A stretch of DNA of 64,000 bases from Kalaharituber pfeilii (lineage: Eukaryota > Ascomycota > Pezizomycetes > Pezizales > Pezizaceae). Below, piece by piece: positions 1-9,684 of the stretch. The position numbers and the translations under genes are program-made. The notes beneath the pieces were generated by a model that worked only from the letters and a program-made list of their open reading frames with translations, did no database searches and was not told the origin of the DNA. Within the stretch, counting starts at the first letter, position 1, and each line of letters begins with the position of its first letter. The DNA lies in contig WHUZ01000088.1 of NCBI GenBank assembly GCA_015179045.1, positions 1-64,000 of the forward strand, read 5' to 3'.

Positions 1-592
1 CATTTCCCTCCGAGTCTGACTTTCCCAGCATCCATATAGAAACTGCTCTCCATTAACACGCCTTCTTGCATAAAGCCCTATCAAGGAAACCCAACAAGAG
101 CACGAAAGGTAAAGCTATATTACTTATAGGACGCTTGAATCCACTTCTAATCAACCCATCTTCCTGTGCTACATTGGCATAATCTTAGGAGAGGAGTGGT
201 GATAGGTGAGGTAGGTTCAGCAATGATTTAAAAGCAGAGAGCAGCTCTTCAGAAAGGCAAGAGCGTAGGTGTATATAAGGTCAACAAATGTGAGCTTAAA
301 ACTCTCGTTACCTATCCTAATAGTGGGGATAGGAAGCGGTCTGTTGATGCTACGATAGATCCAAGTATATGTTGTAGCCGAACTCTAGAACAGCAAAGAA
401 AAAAATCCCATTACTGAGATTTTTCAAAACCTCTCGGGACAGGCACTTTCTGCCTGTATGCACACCTACCGTTTGCCCCACTTACGATTGCCTGGTCTCA
501 GCCCAGTCCCAGTCCGAGTCCGAGCGGGCCATGGAATGCTACCAAAGATACCAGTAGCCTCTGGTAGGCTGATCATGCTTCCGCTTGGTTCT
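1..592. repeat. Duplicated non-coding segment, copy 1 (D3 family)
   Basis: The first ~430 bases resemble 33720-34170 and 49440-49860 (shared phrases such as CCCTATCAAGGAAACCCAAC and GACGCTTGAATCCA). No coding potential is seen. It is part of the duplicated block that recurs beside both copies of the 16-kb unit, so the left edge of the window probably lies inside an earlier unit. Bases 431-592 hold nothing I recognise. Confidence 0.6.
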
Positions 593-604
593 GAGAGTAG
601 CTTC

Positions 605-1085
605 TTTTTTTTTTTTATTTTTTTTTATATCAATACTCGCGTGCCGCCCTAGGGGCTATGGCGAGGGTCTTTATTTAAGAAAAAGTAACACATCATCTAT
701 CTAGCTACATGTATTGCCCGCGGGCTTCTCCGTGATGCGGGTGACGTCCAGTATCTCCTACTTCCGTCCCCTCTCCGACTCGTACCGGACGGATCGGAAC
801 CATCGTCCACTGAGCCTGACCTTCTCAACCTCCGTTTCCTTTCCCAAATAAACGACCACCGAACTTGTCTTCTTCCCCTCCTCCTCCAGTATTGTCCTCT
901 TCCTGAGCCAGCGAATCCCGTTGATCTTCCCCAGCTCCCTATTCGCGGCCTCCAGCCATGTTTTGATCTTCCCCAGGTCCCTCCGCAGGGCGATCCCGTG
1001 TATCACGATGCCGTGTTTACCTTTCGTGGTGGCATCGGGTTTGGCTGGTGGAGAGGTGACGGTGGGGCCCTTTTGGGCAGAACGA
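605..1085 (-). mobile_element. 5'-truncated LINE copy carrying only ORF1 3' end plus T1 tail
   Basis: A reverse-strand retroposon bounded by a 12-bp target duplication GAGAGTAGCTTC at 593-604 and 1086-1097. On the plus strand it starts with the T-run (poly(A) complement), then ATATCAATACTCGCGTGCCG and GGGCTATGGCGAGG (T1 hairpin), then 3' UTR, then ORF1 coding sequence. It carries no reverse transcriptase or RNase H sequence. Its content matches the elements at 21838-23539 and 34683-35240. Confidence 0.85.
758..1006 (-). pseudogene. LINE ORF1 (gag-like) C-terminal domain fragment
   Basis: An 82-residue reading frame is the C-terminal half of a LINE ORF1 protein: IHGIALRRDLGKIKTWLE near the start, then GIRWLRKRTILEEEGKKTSS and VVVYLGK, ending YESERGRK. 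The same block recurs at 23136-23387 and ~34800-35050 with the motif order conserved. It probably folds as an RRM-like RNA-binding domain, by analogy with other LINE ORF1 proteins (inference). No CCHC zinc knuckle follows; the stop codon leads straight into the 3' UTR and T1 tail. The 5' part is missing because of truncation at insertion, so this copy is not a functional gene. Confidence 0.7.
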
Positions 1086-1121
1086 GAGAGTAGCTTCCAC
1101 TTGATCTGAGAGTGCGACGTT

Positions 1122-2654
1122 ATGGGGTATGAGTCCTATCTCATGGAGAAAGGCTTATACAGGCATGGTAAGGGCAGTGGCCCTTTGGGGGTCCGAAATT
1201 GGGTGGAGAGGCCAGAAGCAGTGGAGAGAGGAGTTTGAGAAGTTGCAGTATCAAGCACTCCGCAAATGCACTGGTGCAGTCCGAGGGGCAGCGAGAGTAA
1301 AGGTCGAGGCCATTGCTGGAGTAGAGAGTGTAACGACGATCCTCGATCAAGGCCAAGCAAGGTATGCACTGAGATCAGTGAGGGACCCTACAGGAGTGGG
1401 GGACCTGTAGCCTGAAAGCTTCAGTGGAATGGTAGCCTCAGACCCAGACAGAGAGGGTGAGAGAAGGAGGGACTGGAGAGACTTTAGCTTGAGTTATGCT
1501 ACAGACAAAAATGATGGGTTTGAGTCAGTAGCTGGAAAGATTGCCAGCACTCTCGAGGTCAATGAGGAGGAGAGAGTGTCCTGGGGGCGAGATGTACACC
1601 TACCACAGACAGGCATTGAGGTCATTGACCTCAAGTTGTGCAAGGAAGACGCCCCAGCCAAATGGGAAAAGGCCATCAATGACGCTAAGGGTGACTCGGT
1701 GGCTATTTTCACAGACGGCAGCCGCAGTGAGGAAGGCGGTGTTGGTGGCGGATGGTGCTGGAGGCAGGTGGTAGCAGGTGAGTCAGAGGGGTCCCGGTGG
1801 GTAGGCACAAAGGCAACTGTGTGGGACGGTGAGGTCTCAGGAATGAGTGGTGCCCTTGAAGTAGTTGATGGTAGTGTAAAAGTACTACTACTCGCAGATT
1901 CTCAGGCAGCTATCAGTGCAGTCCAGAAAGCAGGAAAAACTGGCAAGGCAAGAACCGCAGACCTAGCGCGGGTGATAGAGCTGATTGCAGAGAGGCGGCG
2001 GAGGCTAAGGAAGGCGGATGCAGTGAAGCTGGCATGGGTCAAGGCCCACGTGGGGATAGAAGGCAATGAGAAGGCGGATGAGTTGGCCAAAGAGGGGGCC
2101 AAGGGCATGAGGCATGATGGGCAGGCCACTGAGGGTGGGCTGCGTCAAGAGTTAGTTCGAAAAAGAAAAGAGGAGAGGGAGCGTGCAGGGTTTGGGAAGG
2201 GCAAATTCGTGAAGTGGGGCAGGAGAGCACTCACAAATTACACATGGCTGCGGACTGGAAAAGGCGGAGCTATGTGGAGGAGGATGGTCAGTGGCGAGGA
2301 GGTACAATGTACATGTGGTGAGGCATGGAGTGCTGAGCATGTGGTGTTCAGGTGCACCGAACTGGAGCGACCCCAGAGGAAGGACAAAGATGGGGCGCAT
2401 GTCACCTGGCAGTCCTGGGAGGACCTAGAGGAGAAAGGGTGGAAGCAAGAAGGTGTGGAGGGCGACCCGGTCGAGTACTGGTTTGCCTGCCTCGATCTGG
2501 GGTAGCCGGGGACGGAGAGCACTGAGTGCTCAAGATGTGCATGTAGATTACGTAGTTAGGTGTTCCAAAACCTGGCCCGGGTATATGAGTCCCTGCCATA
2601 GGCTGATAGCCTGTATGCGGGGTTACGTGAATAAAAAAAAAAAAAAAAAAAAAA
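1122..2654 (+). mobile_element. 5'-truncated LINE with RNase H and T3 hairpin tail
   Basis: Insertion bounded by the direct repeat GAGTGCGACGTT at 1110-1121 and 2655-2666. It ends in the T3 cassette (CCCTGCCATAGGCTGATAGC, then CTGTATGCGGGGTTACGTGA) and ~20 A residues. It lies directly beside the ORF1-only element that ends at 1085. A short copy of the same 3' end is at 44490-44583. Confidence 0.88.
1138..2505 (+). pseudogene. LINE ORF2 C-terminus: RT connection, RNase H, zinc-finger
   Basis: One reading frame interrupted by a single TAG at about 1408-1410. The first ~90 residues (RAVALWGSEIGWRG and onward) match the region that follows the RT domain in RNase H-bearing LINEs. After the stop comes an RNase H domain with the expected acidic residues: FTDGS (~residue 95 of the 1429-2505 part), the E of DGEVSGMSGAL, LADSQ, and the block KAHVGIEGNEKADELAKEGA. 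A C-terminal finger, CTCGEAWSAEHVVFRC, follows. The RT domain itself is absent (5' truncation). Length is 358 residues after the stop. It is not expected to be active. Confidence 0.85.
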
Positions 2655-2666
2655 GAGTGCGACGTT

Positions 2667-2969
2667 CCGGTTGATCTGAGGGCACTCACTTGTGAACAGG
2701 TATGGTACTAGCCGAAAAAATAAGTATCCGGACAGTCGACCAATGCATATTATGCGCTTTGCAGTTTTTGGTATAAACTAGCATATTTTTGTATGGTTGG
2801 CTCCTTGAGACCAGTCCCAATTTCATCATAGCGTCCAATTTTGTTTATGTCAGAAGTATCCGGACAGCTGACGTAATGAATGGGCCTTCTCCGCAATCCT
2901 GGAGACCCCTATACAGCAGCAGAAAAAAACAAGAACAAGATAGTATATACAAGGACGGCAGGTGTTCTC
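2667..2969. other. Spacer with repeated AAGTATCCGGACAG motif
   Basis: The motif AAGTATCCGGACAG occurs twice in direct orientation, near 2719 and 2855. Such motifs resemble ends of fungal Tc1/mariner-type elements, but no transposase and no inverted pair were found, so this is a weak hint of an old DNA transposon or MITE. Later LINE insertion at 2983 interrupts the neighbourhood. Confidence 0.25.
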
Positions 2970-2982
2970 GTGCCCTGACTCT

Positions 2983-3277
2983 AGAAGGGGGGCTGCGGCA
3001 GAAGTGGAAGCGACTGCGCGCGGCGGAGAGAAAAGAAAGGGGGTACGGGGGGGGCGTAGTGATGGAGTGGAGAAGGGGGGCCGCAACGGCGTATACGAGA
3101 TTGAGAACGGGAAAGGGGATGGGGAAGGAGTGGGAGGTAAGGATCGGGAAGGCGATGGAGGGGAGCAAATGTGAATGCGGGGAAAAGCAGACGGCGGACC
3201 ACCTGGCGTTCAGGTGTGAGGAGGTGGAGTACTTGGAAGGATGGGGAAGGTGGGAGGATACTGATGACAAAAAGTGA
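2983..3277 (+). pseudogene. LINE ORF2 extreme C-terminus with zinc-finger
   Basis: The frame reads LEGGLRQKWKRLRAAERKER, then TAYTRLRTGKGMGKEWEVRI, then a finger CECGEKQTADHLAFRC and a tail YLEGWGRWED. This is the same finger architecture (C-x-C-x8-H-x4-C) that ends the other LINE ORF2 proteins here, but from a different subfamily. The upstream RT and RNase H regions were never copied. Confidence 0.7.
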
Positions 3278-3587
3278 ATGGTGGAACAGGAGAATGGGGA
3301 GATGGTGAATACGCTGGAAGAGTTTTTCGGGTCGCTGAAGGTGTAGGGGGAGGGGGCGAATTTCCGCTTGTTAGTGGGTGGCGGGGGAAGAGGAATGTAG
3401 CAATTTTTTAAGTGCCTCGGGGAAGTGGGGCGGGGAGGGGTCGATGTTTTCGTTTGTAGAGATGGCGGTGGAAGATTTAGGTAGATAAGCCTGCCTCCGG
3501 GCTTTGAGGGTCTAGACCCAGGGGCCCTGCCATGGCGAACAGCTACAAGCGGGGTCACGTGAAATTAAAAAAGAAAAAAAAAAAAAA
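2983..3587 (+). mobile_element. 5'-truncated LINE with T2 tail
   Basis: Bounded by the direct repeat GTGCCCTGACTCT at 2970-2982 and 3588-3600. It encodes the last part of an ORF2 protein, a ~300-bp 3' UTR, and the T2 cassette (GGGGCCCTGCCATGGCGAAC, ..., GGGGTCACGTGAAATT) with an A-rich tail. Related 3' ends occur at 5854-6290 and 42945-43830. Confidence 0.87.
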
Positions 3588-3600
3588 GTGCCCTGACTCT

Positions 3601-3945
3601 GACGGCAGGCAAAAAAAGTCCGAGTAATGACTCAATTATCATACTTAGGAAGATACTAATATTCTCGTAGGTGCTAAAATAACCCACTGGAAAAGAACGC
3701 CATTGTGGCCTACGTTGAGGTATTCGCATACCAAATAGCCCAAGCAAAGTTTTTATCAATAAGAACAATATCTAGAATAATGAATTTACTGAAATCAACA
3801 TGCACTGACATCTTTGAGAATGCAGCTTTGAGAGCTTCACATATGCATCACCTGCAAACCTTGAAGTTGTAATAAAGTGCAGATGGGAGTACTGCAACTG
3901 AAGGTAGGTCACTACTACTTGTTTTCACTGCTATTGCAATGCTCT
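3601..3945. other. Intergenic, nothing recognised
   Basis: No coding region, hairpin tail or repeat was recognised in this stretch. Confidence 0.5.
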
Positions 3946-3949
3946 TCTG

Positions 3950-4215
3950 TAGCCTATTCCAGAGGCTTTTCCGGAAGCTTGTGCGGAGGCCGTTCCGGAG
4001 GCTGTTCCGGAGGCTGTTCTGGATGCTGTTCCAAAGGCTGTTTGAGTAGCTGTTGACATGCTATGAGCAGCTGTTCGAGCAGCTGTTTAAGAGGGTGTTC
4101 TAGAGGCTGTTTAGAGGCTGTTTCAGAGGCTGTTCCGGAGGTTGTTCCGGAGGCTACTTCGCAGGCCGTTTCGGAGGCTGTTTCGGGCGCTGTTTCGGGC
4201 GCTATTTCTGTTTGA
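3950..4215 (+). repeat. Degenerate minisatellite, unit near GAGGCTGTTCCG
   Basis: Imperfect tandem copies of a 12-bp unit (GAGGCTGTTCCG, with CGGGCGCTGTTT and GAGCAGCTGTTT variants) run through this segment. It has a short open frame of Phe/Arg/Leu repeats on the plus strand, which I regard as a by-product of the repeat. Confidence 0.7.
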
Positions 4216-4242
4216 GCTTGAACAGCCTCTTAAACAGTATTT

Positions 4243-4303
4243 CAATGGTCTTAGTTATATCATTGCTCGCGTGCCGCCCTATGGGCTATGGCGAAGACCA
4301 TTG
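4243..4303 (-). mobile_element. T1 hairpin cassette flanked by an inverted 10-mer
   Basis: The T1 cassette (reverse orientation: ATATCATTGCTCGCGTGCCG, then GGGCTATGGCG) lies between CAATGGTCTT (4243-4252) and its exact inverse AAGACCATTG (4294-4303). Unlike every other copy there is no T-run and the flanks are inverted, not direct, repeats. The flank at 4304-4602 holds no recognisable gene. Confidence 0.6.
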
Positions 4304-4602
4304 AGTTCCGCCAGCTCTAGATACCGGTACCCGTGCGAAACAGTGGATGCTGTTGAGCCTTCATCACACCGTAGGCCTGCAAGATGCTTCACACCGCATA
4401 CAGCCTGTCTGATTTTAAAATCTCGACCATGCCCTCCATGGGTTTCACTCCCCCCTCTGTTCGAAGCTGCAAACTCCTCCACGCCCTCCAACGACTGCAT
4501 AGACAGTGCTCGGTTCCTCAGAGTTCATCCATACGTCTTCGACCTGCAGAATGGGCTATGTAACATTCTCCCATTTACCGTTCTCATTGTGACATCCTCC
4601 AA

Positions 4603-5853
4603 GTAGCTTTGCGTGAGGGTGGCGGCAAACGCATACGTAGACGGGCATAGGCGGACAAGTGGCACAAGTTGCGAGAAGTGCCTAGGCAAGCACGTTTCTT
4701 TGATCCTTACGAGGGTCGTGGGGGTGGAGCCGTGCTAGTCAGATTGCACCAAGGCTCCGACTAGAGCTGTTCTGAAGTTTCACCCTGGGCTTCTGGGTGT
4801 AGTATGTAGCGGAGCTGGCAAATGGGGTTTGCATAAGGGCTGGGCGTACTGTATGCTGTAGTCGGCGGGGTGGAGGAGATATTGGAGGTGCGCGGCATGT
4901 TGCAGTCAGTCATCTGCGCAGAACCAAGTAGACGCCTGAGCAAGTTGGTGGCAGGCGGAAAGAAGAACGGGGGTGCAAATTTCTTATTGGCAGCGTACAT
5001 AGTTAACTCAGTTGCTAATGGCGAAACCTGCAACAAAAATGCCTAGCCTCAAGCCAGAGTACAATTGCGGGGCTCCAATTGCGGGGGCTTCGAGAGTGCG
5101 CGTTGCGATTAAGTTGTACGGTCACTAAAAGAAGCATAGTCCCCACCGAAATAAATTTCTTCCTTTTTTTGCTATCTAAATAATACAGTAAGATGTTCCC
5201 CCCTCACGTATACATTATATATATATATCTCAACTCTCGCCTGGTATGGTGTGGTGGCAGTAACCATATACCATGGTCATAGATTCCAAATCCAATATGT
5301 CAGCAGGTTAATTGTAGTACTGCGCCCCTATGCATATACTCACCTTCCAGATCTCGATTCTCCCAAGAAGAGAAAGATCATGTAGGAGCGGTAGCATTGT
5401 CGAGGGATAGGACAAATAGGTAGTTGGAACAGAGTTGAATTCCGCTGAGCTGCGGGACGTGCGTGTAATAGCTCAAGATGTCATTTTATGTAGTTGTTTG
5501 TAAATAACCGGACGGGTGTGTCTGGATTGACAAAACTAGAGGCAGAAATGGGACAAGGAGGAGGAACTTTTATACACTCAAAAGTATATATGGTTACGTT
5601 GCACTGCGTGTAATACAAAAATGAGAATATATTTATGACATGTAAATAAGAGTATTCGCTCGTTCAAAAAGTCTTCATCATGCATACGTTCTATGCGCTT
5701 TTGGGGATGGTGCAGAATGCAACCGTTATATTGTATTAAGGAATGGTCATGCTGCTTCTGCTCATGAGATACGTAATGAGGAATTGAGTTCAAAATGATA
5801 GCGTAGAAAGTAGGGAGATACAAGACTGCAACAGTAGACGTGAGGACCTTCAT
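4603..5853. repeat. Duplicated non-coding segment (D1, copy 1)
   Basis: It matches 40961-40978 plus 41711-42944 over more than 1 kb, with scattered substitutions and small indels (for example TTGCGTGAGGGTGGC at 4610, and TGGCATACATAC-type differences). The second copy is interrupted by a LINE and a solo LTR at the point equivalent to ~4620, so this copy is the empty site. No convincing coding region was seen. Confidence 0.75.
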
Positions 5854-6290
5854 TTGGCCATCAGTTTAGGTGTGAGATGGTAGCATACCCGGAGGGGTGG
5901 GGAGAGTGGGCAGATTCCGAGAAGGAGAAGTGGGTGGAACAGCAGGAGAATGGGGAGTAGGTGGACATCCTGGAACGAATGTTCCATTCACTAGAAGCAT
6001 AGGGCAGGGAGAAGTGTTTGAATATCTAGGAGGCGGGGTAGGGGGCGAAATTTCGTTTAGAGAGGTGCGTAGAGGAAAGATGTAGTTATTTCTAATTGCC
6101 GCAGGGAGTGTAGCGGGGAGGGGACGTGAGTCTCGTATGTAGAGGTAGCAGAGGAGGAGTAGGTAGACATGCTTGCCTCCGAGCATTGAGGGTTTAGACC
6201 TAGGGGCCCTGCCATGGCGAACAGCTGCAAGCGCGCGGGGTTACGTGATATTAAAAAAAAAAAAAAAATAAATAAATAAAAATAAAAGTG
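5854..6290 (+). mobile_element. LINE 3' remnant with T2 tail
   Basis: The plus strand reads as a decayed ORF2 C-terminus (FRCEMVAYPEGWGEWAD, WVEQQENGE, then stops), a 3' UTR, and the T2 cassette GGGGCCCTGCCATGGCGAAC, ..., GCGGGGTTACGTGATATT, followed by A-rich sequence. The paralogous copy at 42945-43830 has two additional insertions. The 5' boundary is not clear. Confidence 0.65.
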
Positions 6291-6553
6291 TCTCTTAGGC
6301 GTTTCGACGTATGCTTAGGTACCTAGCTACTAGTAGATACATATTCGAGTTCAATACCCTTGCGTATCATGCTATTCTCGAAACCGCATAGCTCGTATGC
6401 AACATCTAGGGTCCCAATTAGCGTAGATTTGCGATTCTGGGAGCTTTCCCGCACATTTCAACCTTGAAGAGACGAATTCACCCCCTCTTCAGCCCCCACT
6501 TCCGCTACCTGTTCTAATGTGCATGGGTATATGTATGTGTTTGTGTTCTCGAG
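6291..6553. repeat. Duplicated segment D1 continued; boundary with Helitron cluster
   Basis: Matches 43838-44103 up to the shared phrase CTCGAGTATAATAC, after which the two copies part. Here the Helitron cluster follows. At 44104 the second unit goes on towards the membrane-protein gene. This marks the left edge of the ~22 kb that is private to this unit. Confidence 0.7.
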
Positions 6554-6798
6554 TATAATACAGTACGCCCGACAATACCTATATCAAGAGTTTCCATCAC
6601 ATTTCGTATGGAATCAACCTTCACGGAAATGGACACCACGACAATGAGGAGTTGCAATTGGCCGTATCTATCACTGCAATGCCTTTATGTGAAATGTTCA
6701 CATTCTCCTGAACCTCAACATACTCGGCATAAGATACAGAAGAATGAGCCAAATTTTATAGGTATGGTGGATCTCTCTCACCATCAGGAGATGAAGCA

Positions 6799-6860
6799 TG
6801 CCCTGCCATGGCGAACAGCTACAAGCGGGGTCACGTGAAAAAAAAAAAAAAAAAAAAAAA
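6799..6860 (+). mobile_element. Tail-only micro-insertion (T2, 62 bp)
   Basis: Only the T2 hairpin (TGCCCTGCCATGGCGAACAG to GGGGTCACGTG) plus poly(A). Flanked by GGAGATGAAGCA at 6787-6798 and 6861-6872. The corresponding place in Helitron 3 (~15790) has the uninterrupted site CAGGAGATGAAGCATAACG. Confidence 0.93.
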
Positions 6861-7189
6861 GGAGATGAAGCAGAACGAGTTCAATTTGAGAGGTACAGCA
6901 GCAGCTTTCCATAGCACAATAGTAACAGAGTGAGTCAAATTTAACAGGTATAAGAGTACAATTTGACTGGTATTCGATGGCACGAGATGCAGCTGAACAA
7001 GTCAAATTTGACAGGTATGGCAGGTCCATTTTACCTCGCGAGATGCAGCAAAATGAGCTGAATTTGATAGGCACTTTGACAGGCACAACAGCTCCTCAAT
7101 GGTGTGAGGTGCAGCAGAACGAGTCAAATTTGACAGGTATGGTAGGTCCATTTCACCCCGCGAGATGCAGCAAAATGAACCGAATTTGA

Positions 7190-7191
<2 letters not shown>

Positions 7192-7220
<29 letters not shown>

Positions 7221-7255
7221 CATTTATCGCTTACCGCCCTGTGGGCTATGGCGAT
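7192..7255 (-). mobile_element. Tail-only micro-insertion (T1, 64 bp)
   Basis: T-run, then TTTCATTTATCGCTTACCGC and GGGCTATGGCGAT: the T1 cassette in reverse. Flanked by the 13-mer ACCGAATTTGACA at 7179-7191 and 7256-7268. The equivalent sites in Helitrons 2 and 3 lack it. Confidence 0.93.
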
Positions 7256-7766
7256 ACCGAATTTGACAGGCACTTTGACAGGCACGACAGCTCCTCAATT
7301 TAACAGGCACGACAGCTCCTCAATTTAACAGGCATGATAGCTCCTCAATTTAACAGGCACGACAGCTCCTCAATGGTGCGAGATGCAGCAGAACGAGTCA
7401 AATGTGATAGGTATGGTAGGTCTATTTCACCTCACGAGATGCAGCAAAATGAGCCGAATTTGACAGGCACTTTGACAGGCATGATAGCTCCTTAATGGTG
7501 TGAGATGCAGTACAATGAGCTGAATTTAATAGGTATAACAGTCTCCCTCAATGGCGCAAGATGAGGATGGATGTGGTCAAGTTGACAGATATGACCTTGA
7601 CAGGCAAAAATGAGGCAGAATAAGCTCAATTTAACAGGTATGACAGCTTTCTCTCAATGGCGCGAGATGTGGCCGAATGAGCTCAAGTTGACAAGTATTG
7701 CAGGACTCTTTCCATAGCGTAAGAGCAGCAGAAGAGTTGAATTTGACAGGTATAGTAGGTCTCTCT

Positions 7767-7828
7767 CCCTTCCATGGCGAACAGCTGCAAGCGGAGTTAG
7801 GTGAAATCAAAAAAAAAAAAAAAAAAAG
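7767..7828 (+). mobile_element. Tail-only micro-insertion (T2, 62 bp), shared by three Helitrons
   Basis: T2 cassette (CTTCCATGGCGAACAGCTGC, ...) plus poly(A), with the duplication AGTAGGTCTCTCT at 7754-7766 and 7829-7841. The same insertion is present at 13793-13857 and 16661-16722, so it predates the multiplication of this Helitron. Confidence 0.92.
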
Positions 7829-8442
7829 AGTAGGTCTCTCTTGATAGCACGAGATGCAGCAAAATGAACTCAATTGGACCGGTGTGTAGGTCTCCCTTGA
7901 CAATACAAGATACAGTAGAATAAACTAACTTTAACAAGTATATAGGTATGGCAAGACTCTTCTACGGCACGAGATACAAAAGAATGAGCCAAATTTCCCT
8001 CTCTTACCAGCGTGAGATGTAGTAAAACGGAACTCAATTTGATAGGTATAGTAGCACCTTTCCACAGGAGAGTAGCAGGGTGAGCCAAATTTGACAGGTA
8101 TAATAGGACTCTTTTCGCATTATGAGATACAGTAGAATGAGCACAATTTGATAGTTATTCGATAGCACAAGATGCAGCAGAACGAGAGTCGAATTTGACA
8201 GGTATGGCAGGTCTATTTCAGCCTGGGAGATGCAGCAGAATAAGCCGAATTTGACAGGGATTGGTAGATCTCTCTTGCCAACATGAGATACAGCAGGGCG
8301 AGCAGAATTTGACAGGCATGACAGCTCCTCAATAATGTGAGATGCAGCAGAATGAGCCGAATTCAATAGGAATGGCAGTCTCTCTCGATGGTGTGAGATG
8401 AGGCAGAATGAGCTCAATTTAACAGGGTATGACAGCTTCCTT

Positions 8443-8640
8443 TTTTTTTTTTTTTTTTTTTTTTATATCATTACTCGCGTGCCACCCTGGGGGCTATGGC
8501 GAGATTAGTTACATGAGATTAGATACATATGAAGGTAGAAGAAAAGGAATAAGAAAAGATCCTGTGTGTCTCCTATGCCCCTGCCCACTCCAAGATGTCT
8601 CTAAGTGGGTCTGTGTCCTTGCTCTTCGGAGGAGTGACCA
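8443..8640 (-). mobile_element. 5'-truncated LINE (198 bp), same family as 9685-10569
   Basis: Reverse-strand copy of the last ~20 codons of an ORF2 protein (ending DPLRDILEWAGA), its 3' UTR and the T1 tail. It is nearly identical to 10390-10560. Target duplication GACAGCTTCCTT at 8431-8442 and 8641-8652; Helitrons 2 and 3 carry the uninterrupted site (14467, 17335). It is a recent insertion in Helitron 1. Confidence 0.92.
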
Positions 8641-9684
8641 GACAGCTTCCTTTCGATGGCGTGAGATGAGGCAGAATGAGCTCAAGTTGACAAGTATCAC
8701 CGGACTCTTTCCACAATGTGAGAACAGCAGAATGAGCCAAATTTGACAGGTACGGCAGGACCCACCTGGCAGCGTGGAACATGGTAAAATGAGCTCAATT
8801 CACAGTTAAGGCTGGCCCCTTTCTATGGTGCAAAGTGAGGCGGTATGGCTTAATTTGACAGATACAACAAGACCTGCTTTGATGGTACGAGATATGCCAA
8901 AATGCGCTCAATTTACAATTTTACAGGTATGGCAGATTACTCTCGATGGTGTTAGATGGGGCAAAATGAGAATGCGCTGGACTGGTACAGTATGGCGGGG
9001 TGATAAAGGGGCACCTGCTAAAGGTTATAATCATCGGCTACTACAGTACCTACTGACTCCGGCTCCATTCCCCACCCTTTCTGTTTTTTAAATCGCAAGC
9101 ACTCTATAGATAGCGATAGCTATGTCTACTCTTCATCATCACCCTCAGCCTTCAATTCTTCCACTTTCTTATATACTCTTGCCATCATTCCAGCTGTATT
9201 AATTATATCCTTTTGTAACTTCTTAATCACCTTATACCAGGGCGGCAAGCGATTAATGATATAAAAAAAATAAAAAAAAATAAAAAATCACCTTATACCT
9301 GTTAATATCCTCACTTGCATAGCATTTATACGTGGGTCTATAGGGCGGATAATAAAGCTGGGTACACCTAAAAGGGCATATGCTGGACATCTGAGCAATA
9401 TCATTGTGGGTAGATATTAACCGGAGTTTAGGTAGAGTTTATGGGCTGTAACGAGGGTTTCGCTATCCATAAGTTCTACAAAACCTTCTGACGCTACATT
9501 TGGTACTAGAGCTCCCTAGATGCAGGAGTGGGATTACGTGATATTATAAATAACAATGAGAATATACTGATATGAATAAATGAGATTGTACGGTCATGGA
9601 ACTGGTAAAGAGTGTACAGTCACTTGACGCCGACTTTACGGGTCCCTTATCCACTACCACTACACCTACACTCACCCTCGCGGT

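Larger units (their letters stand above)
6610..9000 (+). repeat. Degenerate ~55-65 bp minisatellite, Helitron 1
   Basis: Repeated core phrases are GAGATGCAGCARAATGAGC, then SAATTTGACAGGTATGG, then a variable CAGGTCTCTC / CAGCTCCTCAATGG segment. Unit length varies from 55 to 66 bp. A 25-bp sub-unit (AATTTAACAGGCACGACAGC plus TCCTC) is itself tandem at 7287-7375 (three full copies). The same array is at 13080-14760 (seven sub-units) and 15730-17640 (five). Confidence 0.85.

Noticed and set aside
3950..4606. A Phe/Arg/Leu repeat protein at 4142-4606
   Set aside because: The frame is produced by the 12-bp minisatellite and runs through a T1 hairpin cassette; no start context or homologue.
5578..5853. 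A 91-residue minus-strand frame (and its copy at 42673-42945)
   Set aside because: Both copies stay open, but the frame has no recognisable motif, differs in several residues without clear constraint, and lies in a duplicated non-coding segment. I could not support it as a gene, although conservation of the frame deserves a database search.
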